Assembly (NCBI GenBank): GCA_030673965.1 | Contig: JAUTCN010000002.1 | Location: forward strand, 124,001 to 188,000 | Direction of reading: 5' to 3' | Source of the DNA: Fusobacterium sp. JB019 | GTDB taxonomy: Bacteria > Fusobacteriota > Fusobacteriia > Fusobacteriales > Fusobacteriaceae | DNA: 64,000 bases | Part shown: piece after piece, positions 14,743 through 24,879 of the stretch | Layout: each line of letters starts with the position of its first letter | Position numbering within the stretch: the first letter of the stretch is position 1 | Notes under the pieces: model-generated | Database searches by the model: none | The model's input: the letters and a program-made list of their open reading frames with translations, nothing else | Told to the model about the DNA's origin: nothing | Made by a program: the position numbers and the translations under genes

Positions 14743-15795
14743 ATGGAAAACTTAAAAAAAGAGCTTTTAAACTTAAATGAAAAGGAACTTATAGACTTAG
14801 TCGTTTCTTTAGGGATGAAAAAGTTTAACGGTAAACAAATATACGGATGGTTACACAGTAAAATTGCAAGAAGTATACATGATATGAGTAATATCTCGTT
14901 AAAATCAAGAGAGGTATTAGCAGAACATGCATATATCCCATTATTAAACTTAGTAAATCATCAAGTATCAAAAAAAGACGGAACAGAGAAATTTTTATTT
15001 AAATTGCAAGATGCAAATACAATAGAAACAGTTTTATTAAAACACAAAGAAAGAAATACACTTTGTATTTCAAGTCAAGTTGGATGTCCAATAAAATGTG
15101 CTTTCTGTGCAACTGGAGCTTCTGGTTTTGAAAGAAACTTAGATGTACATGAAATATTAAATCAAGTTTACACAGTTGAAAGAAGACTTAGAAACAAGGG
15201 AGAAACAATAAATAATATAGTATTTATGGGGATGGGAGAACCATTCTTAAATATTGAAAATTTAATAAAATCAATTAGAATTTTATCTGATGAAAACGGA
15301 TTAAATATTTCTAAAAGAAAAATAACAGTTTCAACTTGTGGAATAGTTACAGGAATAGAAAGATTATTAGAAGAAAAATTACCAGTAGGACTAGCAATTT
15401 CATTACATGCTGTTGATAATGAAAAAAGAAACATTCTTGTTCCAGTAAATAAAAAATATCCTTTAGAAGATTTATTCAGTTCTTTAGTTCAGTATCAAAG
15501 AGTAACTAATAGAAGAATAACTTTTGAATATATATTAATAAAAGAATTTAACGTTTCTCAAGGAGACGGAGAGGTTTTGGCAAACTTTGTTCATGAATTT
15601 GATCATGTTCTAAATTTAATTCCTTACAACCCAGTTTTAGAAAATGAATTTGAAAGACCTAGTCAAAAGAAAATAGAAAAATTCTATAACTATTTAAAAA
15701 ATGACAGAAAAGTAAATGTAATAATCAGAGGAGAAAAAGGAACAGATATAGATGGTGCTTGTGGTCAGTTAAGAAGAAGAAACCTTAGTAAGTAA
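14743..15795 (+). CDS. rlmN: 23S rRNA/tRNA adenine-C2 methyltransferase RlmN (radical SAM)
   Basis: 350 aa, full length. The radical-SAM cluster motif CPIKCAFC (CxxxCxxC, about residues 118-125) and MGMGEPFLN are intact. The second catalytic cysteine lies in the C-terminal GACGQL (C340), as expected for the double-SAM mechanism. It methylates A2503 of 23S rRNA and A37 of some tRNAs. GGAGG precedes the ATG. The PBP gene starts 20 bp after the stop, so rlmN, the PBP and the aminotransferase form one operon ending at the hairpin near 19100. Confidence 0.95.
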   Translation: MENLKKELLNLNEKELIDLVVSLGMKKFNGKQIYGWLHSKIARSIHDMSNISLKSREVLAEHAYIPLLNLVNHQVSKKDGTEKFLFKLQDANTIETVLLKHKERNTLCISSQVGCPIKCAFCATGASGFERNLDVHEILNQVYTVERRLRNKGETINNIVFMGMGEPFLNIENLIKSIRILSDENGLNISKRKITVSTCGIVTGIERLLEEKLPVGLAISLHAVDNEKRNILVPVNKKYPLEDLFSSLVQYQRVTNRRITFEYILIKEFNVSQGDGEVLANFVHEFDHVLNLIPYNPVLENEFERPSQKKIEKFYNYLKNDRKVNVIIRGEKGTDIDGACGQLRRRNLSK

Positions 15796-15815
15796 TTTTA
15801 TTTATGGAGATATTT

Positions 15816-17855
15816 ATGAAAAAATTTTTTAGAATAATATTAGCAGTTTGTATTTTAAGCTTTTTAGTAGGAGTGATAGGAATATTTGGAGTTGTTAATC
15901 ATTATAAAAAAGAACTTCCAAATATATCAGAATTAATAGAATCTTACTCACCTTCAATTCCAACTAGAGTTTATGATATTAATGGAAAACAAATAGATGA
16001 ATTATACAAAGAAATAAGAGTTCCAGTTAGAATAGAAGAAGTACCAAAAGCTTCAAAAGATGCTTTTTTAGCCATAGAAGATAGAAGATTTTATACACAT
16101 TATGGTATAGATCCAATAGGGATTCTAAGAGCTATAGCTATAAATATAAGATACAAAAGTGCAAAACAAGGAGCTAGTACATTTACTCAGCAACTTGCAA
16201 GAAATGCTTTTTTAAGTCATGATAAGAAATTATCAAGAAAAATAAAAGAGGCAATTTTAACAATTGAGATAGAAAAGACTTATACTAAAGATGAAATTTT
16301 TGAAAAATATTTAAATGAAATTTATTTTGGTGAAGGGGATTATGGAATTAAGAGTGCAGCAAAATCTCTTTTTCATAAGGATATTAAGGATATTAATATT
16401 CCAGAAGCAGCAGTTTTAGCAGGAATACCTAATAGACCAAGATATTATAATCCTAGAAGAAATTTAAAAGCTTCTTTAAATAGAATGAAAGTTATTTTAA
16501 GTCAAATGAAAAAATTTAAGATGATAACTAAAGAAGAATATGAAGTAGCTATGAAACATAAATTTATAAAAATAGATGATGTAAAAGATATGAGTAAAGT
16601 AGACTTAGAGAACACTACTATAGTTTATAACAGAGCAGTTATAAATAAATCTTTAGCTCCTAGTTTTACAGATTTAGTTCATGATTATTTAATTGAAAAT
16701 TTTGATGAAGAAGCAATCTATAATGATGGTTTACAAGTTTATACTACATTGAATTTTGATATGCAAAAAATAGCAGAAGAAACATTTAATGATTATAAAC
16801 CTTTACTTGAGGATGAAAAACTACAAGGTGCAATGATAACTATAAATTCTTCTAATGGTTATATCACTTCAATAGTAGGTGGAAAGAATTTTAAACCTAG
16901 AAACTTTAATAGAGCTATTATGGCTAATAGACAAATAGGATCATCATTTAAACCTTTTGTATATTTTACATCTATATTAGATGGAAAAAGTGAAAATACA
17001 ATTGTAGAAGATTCTAGATTTGTACAAGGAAATTGGGCTCCTAGAAATTATGGAATATTATTTAGAAAAAATGTAACTTTAGTAGAAGGACTTAATAGAT
17101 CTATAAATATGGTAGCAATAAAATTATTAAAGGGAACAGGGCTTAATAAACTTTTTGATGTGACTGAAAAACTAGAAGCTAATTTAAATCCACCAAGAGA
17201 TTTAACAGCAGCTTTAGGATCAGTTTCTTCTAGTCCTTTAAATTTAGCAAAAGCTTATTCTGTATTCTCTAATGGAGGATATATAGTGGAGCCTTTAGTT
17301 GTTATAGAAGTTAAAGATAAAAATGGTAATACTTTAGTGAAAAATACACCTAAAATAAAGAAAGTTTTTGAAGCTCAAGATGTAGCATTAACTACTAATT
17401 TATTAGAAAATTCTGTTGAAAGTGGAACAAGTAGAAGAGCTAAAGTAATAACAAAAAGAGGAAAAAGAATTCCTCAAGGTGGAAAAACTGGTACAACAAA
17501 TGATTCAAGAAGTGTTTGGTATGCAGGGATAACACCAGAATATGCAACAACTGTTTATTTAGGTTATGATGACAATACTAAGATGCATAAAAAAACAGGT
17601 GGAGGATTAGCTGCTCCTATTTGGAGACAATATTATAAAAAAATAATAGATGAAGGTTATTATACTCCAAGTAAGTTTGAATTTATAGATAATTTAATTA
17701 TAAATGGAGACTTATATTATCAAGATTTAGGTGCCTTATCAGGTCTTAGAGAAAGTTCAAAAACAAAAAGAAAATTCTTATTGAAAAGTAATAGAATAGA
17801 GTTAGAAAAAGAAAAGAAATATAATAATAATATTCAAGATATTTTATATAAGTAG
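15816..17855 (+). CDS. Penicillin-binding protein 1A (glycosyltransferase/transpeptidase)
   Basis: 679 aa. N-terminal membrane anchor (about 5-25), then a GT51 domain with EDRRFYTHYGIDP and GASTFTQQLARN. The transpeptidase domain follows with GSSFKP (SxxK, active serine), SINMV (SxN) and KTGTTND (KTG). It polymerises and cross-links peptidoglycan on the outer face of the inner membrane. ATG 15816 is preferred over 15804 because the GGAGA ribosome binding site lies between them. Second gene of the rlmN operon. Confidence 0.93.
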   Translation: MKKFFRIILAVCILSFLVGVIGIFGVVNHYKKELPNISELIESYSPSIPTRVYDINGKQIDELYKEIRVPVRIEEVPKASKDAFLAIEDRRFYTHYGIDPIGILRAIAINIRYKSAKQGASTFTQQLARNAFLSHDKKLSRKIKEAILTIEIEKTYTKDEIFEKYLNEIYFGEGDYGIKSAAKSLFHKDIKDINIPEAAVLAGIPNRPRYYNPRRNLKASLNRMKVILSQMKKFKMITKEEYEVAMKHKFIKIDDVKDMSKVDLENTTIVYNRAVINKSLAPSFTDLVHDYLIENFDEEAIYNDGLQVYTTLNFDMQKIAEETFNDYKPLLEDEKLQGAMITINSSNGYITSIVGGKNFKPRNFNRAIMANRQIGSSFKPFVYFTSILDGKSENTIVEDSRFVQGNWAPRNYGILFRKNVTLVEGLNRSINMVAIKLLKGTGLNKLFDVTEKLEANLNPPRDLTAALGSVSSSPLNLAKAYSVFSNGGYIVEPLVVIEVKDKNGNTLVKNTPKIKKVFEAQDVALTTNLLENSVESGTSRRAKVITKRGKRIPQGGKTGTTNDSRSVWYAGITPEYATTVYLGYDDNTKMHKKTGGGLAAPIWRQYYKKIIDEGYYTPSKFEFIDNLIINGDLYYQDLGALSGLRESSKTKRKFLLKSNRIELEKEKKYNNNIQDILYK

Positions 17856-17864
17856 GAGGCTTTT

Positions 17865-19061
17865 ATGAACACATCAAATAGAATTAAAAATGTGGAGTTT
17901 TCTCCAATAAGAAAATTAATTCCCTATGAAGAAGAAGCTTTAAAAAATGGAAAAACTATTTATCATTTAAATATAGGACAACCTGATTTAAAAACTCCAA
18001 AGGAGTTCTTTGAAAGTATACAAGAGTTTCATGAGGATATACTTACTTATGCTCATTCAAGAGGAAGAAATGGGTTAATAGATGAGATGATAAAGTTTTA
18101 TAAAAAACATTTTAATGTTACCTATGAATATGAAGATATTCTTATAACAACTGGCGGGAGTGAAGCAATATTATTCACATTATTAAGTATGTTTGATGAA
18201 GGGGATGAAATTTTAGTTTCAGAACCTTATTATGCTAACTATAATAATTTTTTCGATGTTTTAAACATAAAAGTAAATGCCTTTGCAGCAGATCCCAAAA
18301 CAGGATTTCATTTGCCAAATAAAGATGTTATTATCTCTAAGATAAGTTCTAAGACTAAAGCTATAATGCTTACTAATCCTGGAAATCCAACTGGAGTTGT
18401 TTATACACAAGAAGAAATGAAATTAATAGGAGAAATTGCAAGAGAATATGGATTATATATTATAAGTGATGAAGTATATAAAGTATTTTCATATGGAGAA
18501 AATAGAGCTATTAGTTTTGGAGAAATAGAAGGAATAGATGATAATGTAGTTTTAATAGAATCAATTTCTAAAATATATTCAGCTTGCGGAGCAAGAGTGG
18601 GAGCTGTTATTAGTAAGAATAAAAATTTAATGAATGAAATTTATAAATTATGTCAAGCAAGACTATCAGTTTCAACTTTAGACATGGTTGGAGCTGAAGG
18701 ATTATATAAAAAATTATCAGATGATTATTTTGAAAAAAATAAGATTGAATATGAAAAAAGAAGAGATATAGTTTACAAAGGGATATCTAAAATTTCTGGA
18801 ATAGAAGTAACTAAACCAGAAGGAGCCTTTTATGTTATGGTTACCCTACCTATCGATAATGCTGAAGATTTTTGTATATGGCTATTAACTGATTTTCATT
18901 TAAATAATGAAACTATTATGTTATCTCCAGCAGAAGGTTTTTATGCAAATAAAGAATTAGGTAGAAATAAAATCAGAATTTCATATTGTATTGAAGCTGA
19001 TAAGCTAGAAAAATCTATTAAAATTTTAGAATTAGGACTAAAAGAGTATTTAAGTAAATAA
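17865..19061 (+). CDS. Class I/II PLP-dependent aminotransferase
   Basis: 398 aa. NPGNPTGVVY, SDEVYKVF and the PLP-lysine motif SISKIYSACGARVG place it in fold type I, aspartate aminotransferase-like. It could make aspartate or a related amino acid; the exact amino donor cannot be read from sequence. The start follows TAGGAGG, nine bases after the PBP stop. A strong terminator follows, closing the operon. Confidence 0.88.
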   Translation: MNTSNRIKNVEFSPIRKLIPYEEEALKNGKTIYHLNIGQPDLKTPKEFFESIQEFHEDILTYAHSRGRNGLIDEMIKFYKKHFNVTYEYEDILITTGGSEAILFTLLSMFDEGDEILVSEPYYANYNNFFDVLNIKVNAFAADPKTGFHLPNKDVIISKISSKTKAIMLTNPGNPTGVVYTQEEMKLIGEIAREYGLYIISDEVYKVFSYGENRAISFGEIEGIDDNVVLIESISKIYSACGARVGAVISKNKNLMNEIYKLCQARLSVSTLDMVGAEGLYKKLSDDYFEKNKIEYEKRRDIVYKGISKISGIEVTKPEGAFYVMVTLPIDNAEDFCIWLLTDFHLNNETIMLSPAEGFYANKELGRNKIRISYCIEADKLEKSIKILELGLKEYLSK

Positions 19062-19092
19062 AACAAAAGAATTAATATAAGTAATTGAAATA

Positions 19093-19131
19093 AAAAGCAC
19101 TGTTAGATAATAGATAACAGTGCTTTTTTTT
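19093..19131 (+). terminator. Terminator of the rlmN-PBP-aminotransferase operon
   Basis: AAAGCACTGTTA ... TAACAGTGCTTT followed by eight Ts. Confidence 0.88.
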
Positions 19132-19169
19132 ATTGGTAGAATATAATATATATTTTTTTAATTTAGTTC

Positions 19170-19198
19170 TTGACTTTGATAAATAAAAATGATAGTAT
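19170..19198 (+). promoter_or_regulatory. Promoter of the TAXI-TRAP operon
   Basis: TTGACT (19170-19175), 17 bp, TAGTAT (19193-19198), 50 bp before the first gene. Confidence 0.7.
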
Positions 19199-19247
19199 GT
19201 TTCCTATAAATATATAGAATCAATCATAAAGAAAGGAAGTATATATT

Positions 19248-19727
19248 ATGTTAATCGAAAATAAGTTTAAATATTTTAATATTTTTTTGTTTTTTTTATT
19301 TATCTTTATAGTTTTATGCTTTTATAAAGTTTCAAATTCTGGGAGTTATTTGATTATAAAAGATAGAAAAAGCAATAAAAAATGGGAGTATAAATTAGAT
19401 AATAATCAGTTTTCAATAGGATATAAGCATTCAGTTATGAAAACAGAAGCTGAGGAATTATTTAAGGTTGATAATGAGGGAGATATAATTTTATGGGAAA
19501 CTATATATAAGGATTACGGGGTTGGGCTACCTTTTCTTCCTGAAGATGGAAAGTTAGAAATAAAAGATGGTGATTTTGTTTTAAAAATGAATCGAAGTTT
19601 TAAGGAAATTAATATGACTATTTCTCCATTAGCAAAACATTATTTAAAAATAAATAATAAAAAATATATGTTAAGTAAATTATTAGATGGGAAGGTAAGA
19701 AGTATAAATTTAAAAATTAAAATATAA
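19248..19727 (+). CDS. DUF1850 protein of a TAXI-TRAP transporter
   Basis: 159 aa with an N-terminal membrane helix (about 10-28), the rest outside the membrane. The conserved DUF1850 features are visible: FSIGYKHSVMKTEAEE, followed by WETIYKDYGVGLPF. DUF1850 genes almost always sit next to TAXI-type TRAP transporters, as here, 11 bp before the fused permease. The molecular role is unknown; association with the transporter is inferred from context. Confidence 0.85.
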   Translation: MLIENKFKYFNIFLFFLFIFIVLCFYKVSNSGSYLIIKDRKSNKKWEYKLDNNQFSIGYKHSVMKTEAEELFKVDNEGDIILWETIYKDYGVGLPFLPEDGKLEIKDGDFVLKMNRSFKEINMTISPLAKHYLKINNKKYMLSKLLDGKVRSINLKIKI

Positions 19728-19738
19728 GGGTGAGGTAT

Positions 19739-21718
19739 ATGAAAGAAAAAATAACAAAGTTAGAAGAAGAGGTTAAAGTTGATGAACTTATGGCTAAATA
19801 TGATAAGGGTTCTAGATATAGAGTTCTATCAGGAGTTCAAGGTAAAATTATAACAAGTCTATTGTTTTGTTTTACAATATTTCAATTATACTATGCAATA
19901 AGAGGTGGAATAGATGCCATGATAGCAAGATCTATTCATTTAGCCTTTGGACTTTCAGCAGTATTCTTTTTATATCCAACAAATGGAAAAATGAGCAGAA
20001 AAAAATTACATTGGTTTGATTGTTTATTAGGAATAACAGCTGCAATATGTTGTCTGTATATAGTTGTCTTTTACAAAGATATAGTTATGAGACAGGGGTT
20101 AATAAATAATGTTGATATGATTATTGGAGGAATTGCAATAATTTTAGTTTTAGAAGCAGCAAGAAGAGTTATTGGACTTCCTATGGTTATAATATCATTA
20201 GTATTTATAATTTACGCTCTTATTGGAAGAAGTATTCCAGGTCCTTTAGGTCATAGAGGAGTTAGAATTGGTGGATTAGTTCAACATTTATTCTTTACTA
20301 CTGAAGGAATATTAGGTTTACCTATTCAAGTTTCATCAACATTTATTTTTATGTTCTTATTATTTGGAGCATACTTAGAAAAGACAGGAATGGGAGAATT
20401 TTTTATACAATTAGCTAATTCCATTTCAGGAGATTCTCCAGGTGGACCAGCAAAGGTAGCGGTAATTTCAAGTGCTTGTATGGGAACTTTATCAGGAAGT
20501 TCTGTTGCTAATGTTGTAGGAACAGGAAGTTTTACAATTCCTATGATGAAAAAATTAGGTTATAAGTCAGAATTTGCAGGAGCAGTTGAGGCAACAGCTT
20601 CTACAGGGGGACAATTAATGCCTCCTATAATGGGAGCAGCAGCATTTTTATTAGCAGAAATTACAGGAGCACCTTATTCAAAGGTTATACTAGCAGCTTT
20701 AGTTCCAGCAGCTTTATATTATTTGGGAGTATTTATAGGAGTTCACTTTGAAGCTAAAAAATTAGGATTAAAAGGAATTCCAAAAGATCAGATACCAAAG
20801 ATATCATTTGTTCTAAGACAAAGAGGACAATTAATTATACCTATATTTGTAGTTGTAGCTTTACTAGTAAGTGGATGGTCTCCAATATATGCAGCTTTAG
20901 GGGCAGTTGTTTCAACAATACTTTGTGCAGCTATAAAAAAAGAAACAAGATTATCTTTTCAAGATTTGTTAAATGGAATGGTTCAAGGGGCTAAAAGTGC
21001 ATTAACAGTAATAGCAGCCTGTGCTTGTGCAGGAATTATTATAGGAGTAGTAACTAAAACAGGTTTAGGTTTAAAAATGGGATCTATTTTAGTAGGAATA
21101 GCAAAGGGAAATTTAGTATTAACTTTATTCTTTACAATGTTAACTTCATTAGTACTGGGAATAGGAGTTCCAACAACAGCAAACTATGTAATAACTTCTA
21201 CAATTGCAGCTCCAGCAATATTAATGATAAAAGATGCATCAGGAGCTCAATTAGTTCCAGTATTAGCAGCTCATTTATTCGTTTTCTATTTTGGAATTAT
21301 AGCAGATGTAACTCCTCCAGTTTGTTTGGCGGCAGTTGCAGCTTCAGGAGTTGCAAAATCAGAGCCAATGAAAACAGGTATGCAAGCAACAAGGCTTGCA
21401 ATTGGAGCTTTCTTAATTCCTTATATATTTGTAATTTCTCCAGAACTAATATTAATAAATCCTAATATTAGTATAGTTCCAAAATTAATAACAGCAGTAC
21501 TTGGGATGATTTGTGTGGCAGTTGGATTAACTGGTTATTTTAAAAGAAATATGAATATATTTGAAAGAGTTTTATTAATAGGAGCAGGAGTTTTAGCATT
21601 GAATACAGGATATTTAAGTGATGGAGTAGCTATTGTAATAATGGTTGTAATTTATTTACTTCAAAATAAAGGAAGTAAAAATTTAAAAAATACAAATATT
21701 TTAGAAGGGGGAATTTAA
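19739..21718 (+). CDS. TRAP transporter, fused 4TM/12TM permease (TAXI type)
   Basis: 659 aa and very hydrophobic. The N-terminal 4-helix DctQ-like part (about 35-150) is fused to a 12-helix DctM-like part with typical segments such as GTLSGSSVANVVGTGSFTIP and GGQLMPPIMGAAAFL. It is a sodium- or proton-coupled inner-membrane importer. ATG 19739 is chosen because GGGTGAGG lies just before it. A GTG at 19730 is inside that site. The stop overlaps the start of the binding-protein gene (TAATG). Confidence 0.93.
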   Translation: MKEKITKLEEEVKVDELMAKYDKGSRYRVLSGVQGKIITSLLFCFTIFQLYYAIRGGIDAMIARSIHLAFGLSAVFFLYPTNGKMSRKKLHWFDCLLGITAAICCLYIVVFYKDIVMRQGLINNVDMIIGGIAIILVLEAARRVIGLPMVIISLVFIIYALIGRSIPGPLGHRGVRIGGLVQHLFFTTEGILGLPIQVSSTFIFMFLLFGAYLEKTGMGEFFIQLANSISGDSPGGPAKVAVISSACMGTLSGSSVANVVGTGSFTIPMMKKLGYKSEFAGAVEATASTGGQLMPPIMGAAAFLLAEITGAPYSKVILAALVPAALYYLGVFIGVHFEAKKLGLKGIPKDQIPKISFVLRQRGQLIIPIFVVVALLVSGWSPIYAALGAVVSTILCAAIKKETRLSFQDLLNGMVQGAKSALTVIAACACAGIIIGVVTKTGLGLKMGSILVGIAKGNLVLTLFFTMLTSLVLGIGVPTTANYVITSTIAAPAILMIKDASGAQLVPVLAAHLFVFYFGIIADVTPPVCLAAVAASGVAKSEPMKTGMQATRLAIGAFLIPYIFVISPELILINPNISIVPKLITAVLGMICVAVGLTGYFKRNMNIFERVLLIGAGVLALNTGYLSDGVAIVIMVVIYLLQNKGSKNLKNTNILEGGI

Positions 21719-22644
21719 TGAAGAAATTTATATTATTTTTATTAATGGCATTTAATTTAACAGTTTTTGGGACAACGTATATTAATATAGGGACTGGGGG
21801 AACTGCAGGAACTTATTATCCTTTAGGAGGAGCTTTAGCAGAAATATGGAATGGGAATTTAAAAGGAGTAAATGCTACTGCAGAATCAACTGGAGCTTCA
21901 GTTGCTAACTCACAAATGTTAGGTAAAGGAGATATAGATTTAGCTATAATTCAAAATGACGTTGCTTACTACGCTGAAAATGGAATAGAATTATTTAAAA
22001 ATAAAATAGATGATATTAGAGGAATGGCTACTTTATATTCAGAACCAATCCAATGTATTACTACAGATGGAAGTATTAAGTCTATAAAAGATTTAAAAGG
22101 AAAAAAAGTGGCACTAGGTGCAATAGGAAGTGGAGTTTATTGTAATGCAAAACAAATATTAGATGCTGCAGGGTTAACAGAAAAAGATATAAAACCTCAA
22201 TATTTATCTTTTTCAGAAGCAGCAACAGGATTAAGAGATAGACAAATAGATGCAGCTTTCATAGTTGCAGGTGTTCCTACTTCAGCAATTGTTGATTTAT
22301 CAACTCAAAGAGAAGTTAGAATAGTAAATATAGATAAGGATCTTGCTAAGAAATTAAAAGAAAAATATTCTTATTATACAGATTATGTAATTCCAGGTAA
22401 AACTTATAAAACTCAAAAAGAAGATGTAAATACATTAACTGTTAAATCAATGTTAATTGTTAGTTCTAAAGTTAAAGATGATATGGTTTATGATATGTTG
22501 AAGACAATGTTTGAAAATACTGATAGAATAAAAGCTGCTCATGCTGTTGGAAAATATATTACAAAGGATACAGCATTAGATGGAATGAGTATAAAATTAC
22601 ATCCAGGTGCAAAAAAATATTTTGATGAGAATGGAATAAAATAA
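21718..22644 (+). CDS. TAXI-family solute-binding protein
   Basis: 308 aa with a signal peptide (about 1-18, cleavage after VFG). The mature protein starts TYINIGTGGTAGTYYPLGG, the sequence at the start of TAXI binding proteins (glutamate/glutamine-type folds). ESTGASVANSQMLGKGDIDL also fits. Periplasmic; it delivers substrate to the fused permease, with which it overlaps by one base. Substrate unknown, often a carboxylate or glutamate. Confidence 0.93.
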   Translation: MKKFILFLLMAFNLTVFGTTYINIGTGGTAGTYYPLGGALAEIWNGNLKGVNATAESTGASVANSQMLGKGDIDLAIIQNDVAYYAENGIELFKNKIDDIRGMATLYSEPIQCITTDGSIKSIKDLKGKKVALGAIGSGVYCNAKQILDAAGLTEKDIKPQYLSFSEAATGLRDRQIDAAFIVAGVPTSAIVDLSTQREVRIVNIDKDLAKKLKEKYSYYTDYVIPGKTYKTQKEDVNTLTVKSMLIVSSKVKDDMVYDMLKTMFENTDRIKAAHAVGKYITKDTALDGMSIKLHPGAKKYFDENGIK

Positions 22645-22663
22645 ACTTTTCTCTAATTAGTGT

Positions 22664-22703
22664 AAAAATACTGTGAACTGTTTAGTTTGCAGTATTTTTA
22701 TTT
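22664..22703 (+). terminator. Terminator of the TAXI-TRAP operon
   Basis: AAAAATACTG ... CAGTATTTTT stem, then T-rich sequence. Confidence 0.8.
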
Positions 22704-22771
22704 TATTGAAATTTAGTATTTATTAGGGTATAATTAGTAATATAAAAAACATAATATTTAAGAGGGAAATG

Positions 22772-23440
22772 ATGGAAATTAAAAAGTTTGAAATGTCAGA
22801 AAGATATATTTTAGGAATAGTATTAGCTTTTGTTGGAGGATTTTTAGATTCTTATACCTTTGTTAGTCGTGGTCAGGTTTTTGCCAATGCTCAAACGGGT
22901 AATATGGTGCTTTTAGGAATGGAACTTTCCAATAAAAATTATATAAAGGCAGGAAGTTATTTAGCTCCAATATTAGCCTTTGTTTTAGGAGTTTTGATAT
23001 CAGAATTTGTTAGAACAAATCATCCAAATAAAATGTTGCATTGGAGACAGTCAATTGTTATTTTTGAAATAGGAATGTTATCTTTAGTGGCTTTTATTCC
23101 TATGGGAGATTATGATATAGTTGCTAATGTAATTGTTTCTTTTGTTTGTTCTTTACAGGTAGAAACATTTAGAAAAATGCATGGAAGAAATTATGCAACT
23201 ACAATGTGTACAGGAAATTTAAGAAGTGGAAGTGAATTATTATATAAATTTTTTCTAACTAAAGATGAGTTTTCAGTAAAAATGAGTTTGAAATATTTTG
23301 GAATTATTCTAATTTTTATTTTAGGTGGTATAACTGGATTTGAATTAACAAAAATATATTTAGAAAAAACAATATTTTTAGCTTGTTTTGGTTTGAGTAT
23401 AGTATTTTTATTAATGTTTTATAAGTTAGAAGAGGAATAG
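22772..23440 (+). CDS. YoaK-like membrane protein (DUF1275)
   Basis: 222 aa, about six transmembrane helices. GGFLDSYTFVSRGQVFANAQ, then TGNMVLLGM, is the DUF1275 signature near the N-terminus. A second copy of the TGN motif (TMCTGNLRSG) lies near residue 150. Function unknown; inner membrane. Two ATGs are adjacent (22769 and 22772). The second has the better distance from AGAGGG. The next gene starts 11 bp after the stop. Confidence 0.85.
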   Translation: MEIKKFEMSERYILGIVLAFVGGFLDSYTFVSRGQVFANAQTGNMVLLGMELSNKNYIKAGSYLAPILAFVLGVLISEFVRTNHPNKMLHWRQSIVIFEIGMLSLVAFIPMGDYDIVANVIVSFVCSLQVETFRKMHGRNYATTMCTGNLRSGSELLYKFFLTKDEFSVKMSLKYFGIILIFILGGITGFELTKIYLEKTIFLACFGLSIVFLLMFYKLEEE

Positions 23441-23451
23441 AAAGGATTAAT

Positions 23452-24054
23452 ATGAAAATAATAGATAAAATAAAAGAGGAAAGAGAAAAATACTTTGGAG
23501 ATGAGCTTCCAATTGAGAAGAAATTATATTACACAACTTGTGTATTAGGAATTGTTTCTTCTTTTTCAGGTTTTTTATCTTCTACTTTTGGTGGAACTTT
23601 AAAAATAGGAATAGTTGTAAATTTTTTAATATTTTTATTTGTTACAGGAATGTGTATATACGGATTTATTATAGAAGATTCTTATAAAGGTTCAATTTAT
23701 TTGTGTTTAATTTTAAATTTTTTAATATTTCCTCTTATGTTTTTCTTTACAGGGGGAATGAAAAGTGGGATAGTAATATATTTTGTTTTAGGAACTTTTT
23801 TAAGTGGAATTTTATTAAGAGGTATCATGAGAACAATGATTTCAAGAATAGTTATTGTTTGGTATGTGGTGATAATAAAAATATCATATGATTATCCTAT
23901 CTTAGTTTTCAATGTTTCTGACGAAGTTAAATTAAGATTTATTATTACAAGTTTTGTAATGACATCTTTATTTATATATTATACAACTAAAATTTTTATA
24001 AAAAGTTATATAAAAAATCAAAGAACAATATCCGAGTTAAAGAAAAATTTATAA
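23452..24054 (+). CDS. Six-helix membrane protein resembling a kinase sensor domain without an output
   Basis: 200 aa. After a charged start, about six transmembrane helices cover residues 27-185. The C-terminus (IKSYIKNQRTISELKKNL) looks like the beginning of the coiled coil that joins membrane sensors to a histidine kinase or GGDEF domain. The reading frame stops there, and the next ORF is unrelated. No family is assigned with confidence. It may be a truncated receptor or a stand-alone sensor. A terminator lies directly downstream. Confidence 0.6.
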   Translation: MKIIDKIKEEREKYFGDELPIEKKLYYTTCVLGIVSSFSGFLSSTFGGTLKIGIVVNFLIFLFVTGMCIYGFIIEDSYKGSIYLCLILNFLIFPLMFFFTGGMKSGIVIYFVLGTFLSGILLRGIMRTMISRIVIVWYVVIIKISYDYPILVFNVSDEVKLRFIITSFVMTSLFIYYTTKIFIKSYIKNQRTISELKKNL

Positions 24055-24065
24055 TAAAGAATCAA

Positions 24066-24097
24066 AATACAATCTAATGGAAGGTTGTATTTTTTAT
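24066..24097 (+). terminator. Terminator after the six-helix membrane protein
   Basis: AATACAATCT ... AGGTTGTATT (one G-T pair) and a T run, just before the ribosome binding site of the next gene. Confidence 0.75.
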
Positions 24098-24108
24098 TGG
24101 AGGGAAGA

Positions 24109-24870
24109 ATGAGGGAAAAGGATAGGAAATTTGAATCACAAGTTTTAAGCACAGCTTGTTTAGCTGGTAAAATACTTCTTTTAAATGGTTCAGAAACTGA
24201 TAGGGTAGAAAAATCAATTTGCGATATAGTGGAATATTATGGATATATTCCTCAAAGTTTTGTTATTTTAACCTGTATAATAATTTCATTAAAGGATAAG
24301 GAAGGAGAAATAATTTCCTTAGTTGAAAGAGTTCAAGGAAGAGGGACTAATTTAAGTAAAGTTCATAAGGTTGATACCTTAATAAAAAATATTGATAATT
24401 ATTCCTTAGAAGAAATGACTAGATATTTAGAAAAAATAGAAACTAAAAAATCATATTCTTTTTTAGTTAATATACTAGGAAGTTGTTTAGGTGCTAGTTT
24501 TTTTACAGTTCTTTTTAAGGGAAATATTTGGGATTTTTTCATTGCTTTCATAGGTGGTGGAATAATTGCATGTATTTGTCAAATTCAAAAGATATTTAAA
24601 ATGGGACCAGTTTATACTAATATTTTATGTGGATTAATAACTTCAATATTAGTAATAATATGCTTAAAATTAGGATTTATAAATGATATAAAAGTTCCAA
24701 TAATATCAATTCTTATGATAATGGTACCAGGAGTTCCCTTTATAAATTCAATTAGGGATATTTTTTCTGGAGATTTAGTGACAGGATTATCAAGATTTTC
24801 AGAAGTAATATTAGTAGGATGTTCTCTTGCTATAGGATCAGGAATTGCAGTTAAATTATTAAATTTTTAG
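24109..24870 (+). CDS. Threonine/serine exporter ThrE, N-terminal-domain protein (YjjP-like)
   Basis: 253 aa. The soluble N-terminal half starts with the family pattern LAGKILLLNGSETDRVEK, followed by five transmembrane helices (about 120-250). ATG 24109 follows TTGGAGGGAAGA; an upstream TTG at 24085 lies in the terminator hairpin and is rejected. Together with the next gene it makes a split ThrE transporter, which exports small amino or organic acids across the inner membrane. Confidence 0.88.
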   Translation: MREKDRKFESQVLSTACLAGKILLLNGSETDRVEKSICDIVEYYGYIPQSFVILTCIIISLKDKEGEIISLVERVQGRGTNLSKVHKVDTLIKNIDNYSLEEMTRYLEKIETKKSYSFLVNILGSCLGASFFTVLFKGNIWDFFIAFIGGGIIACICQIQKIFKMGPVYTNILCGLITSILVIICLKLGFINDIKVPIISILMIMVPGVPFINSIRDIFSGDLVTGLSRFSEVILVGCSLAIGSGIAVKLLNF

Positions 24871-24879
24871 GAGATAATT

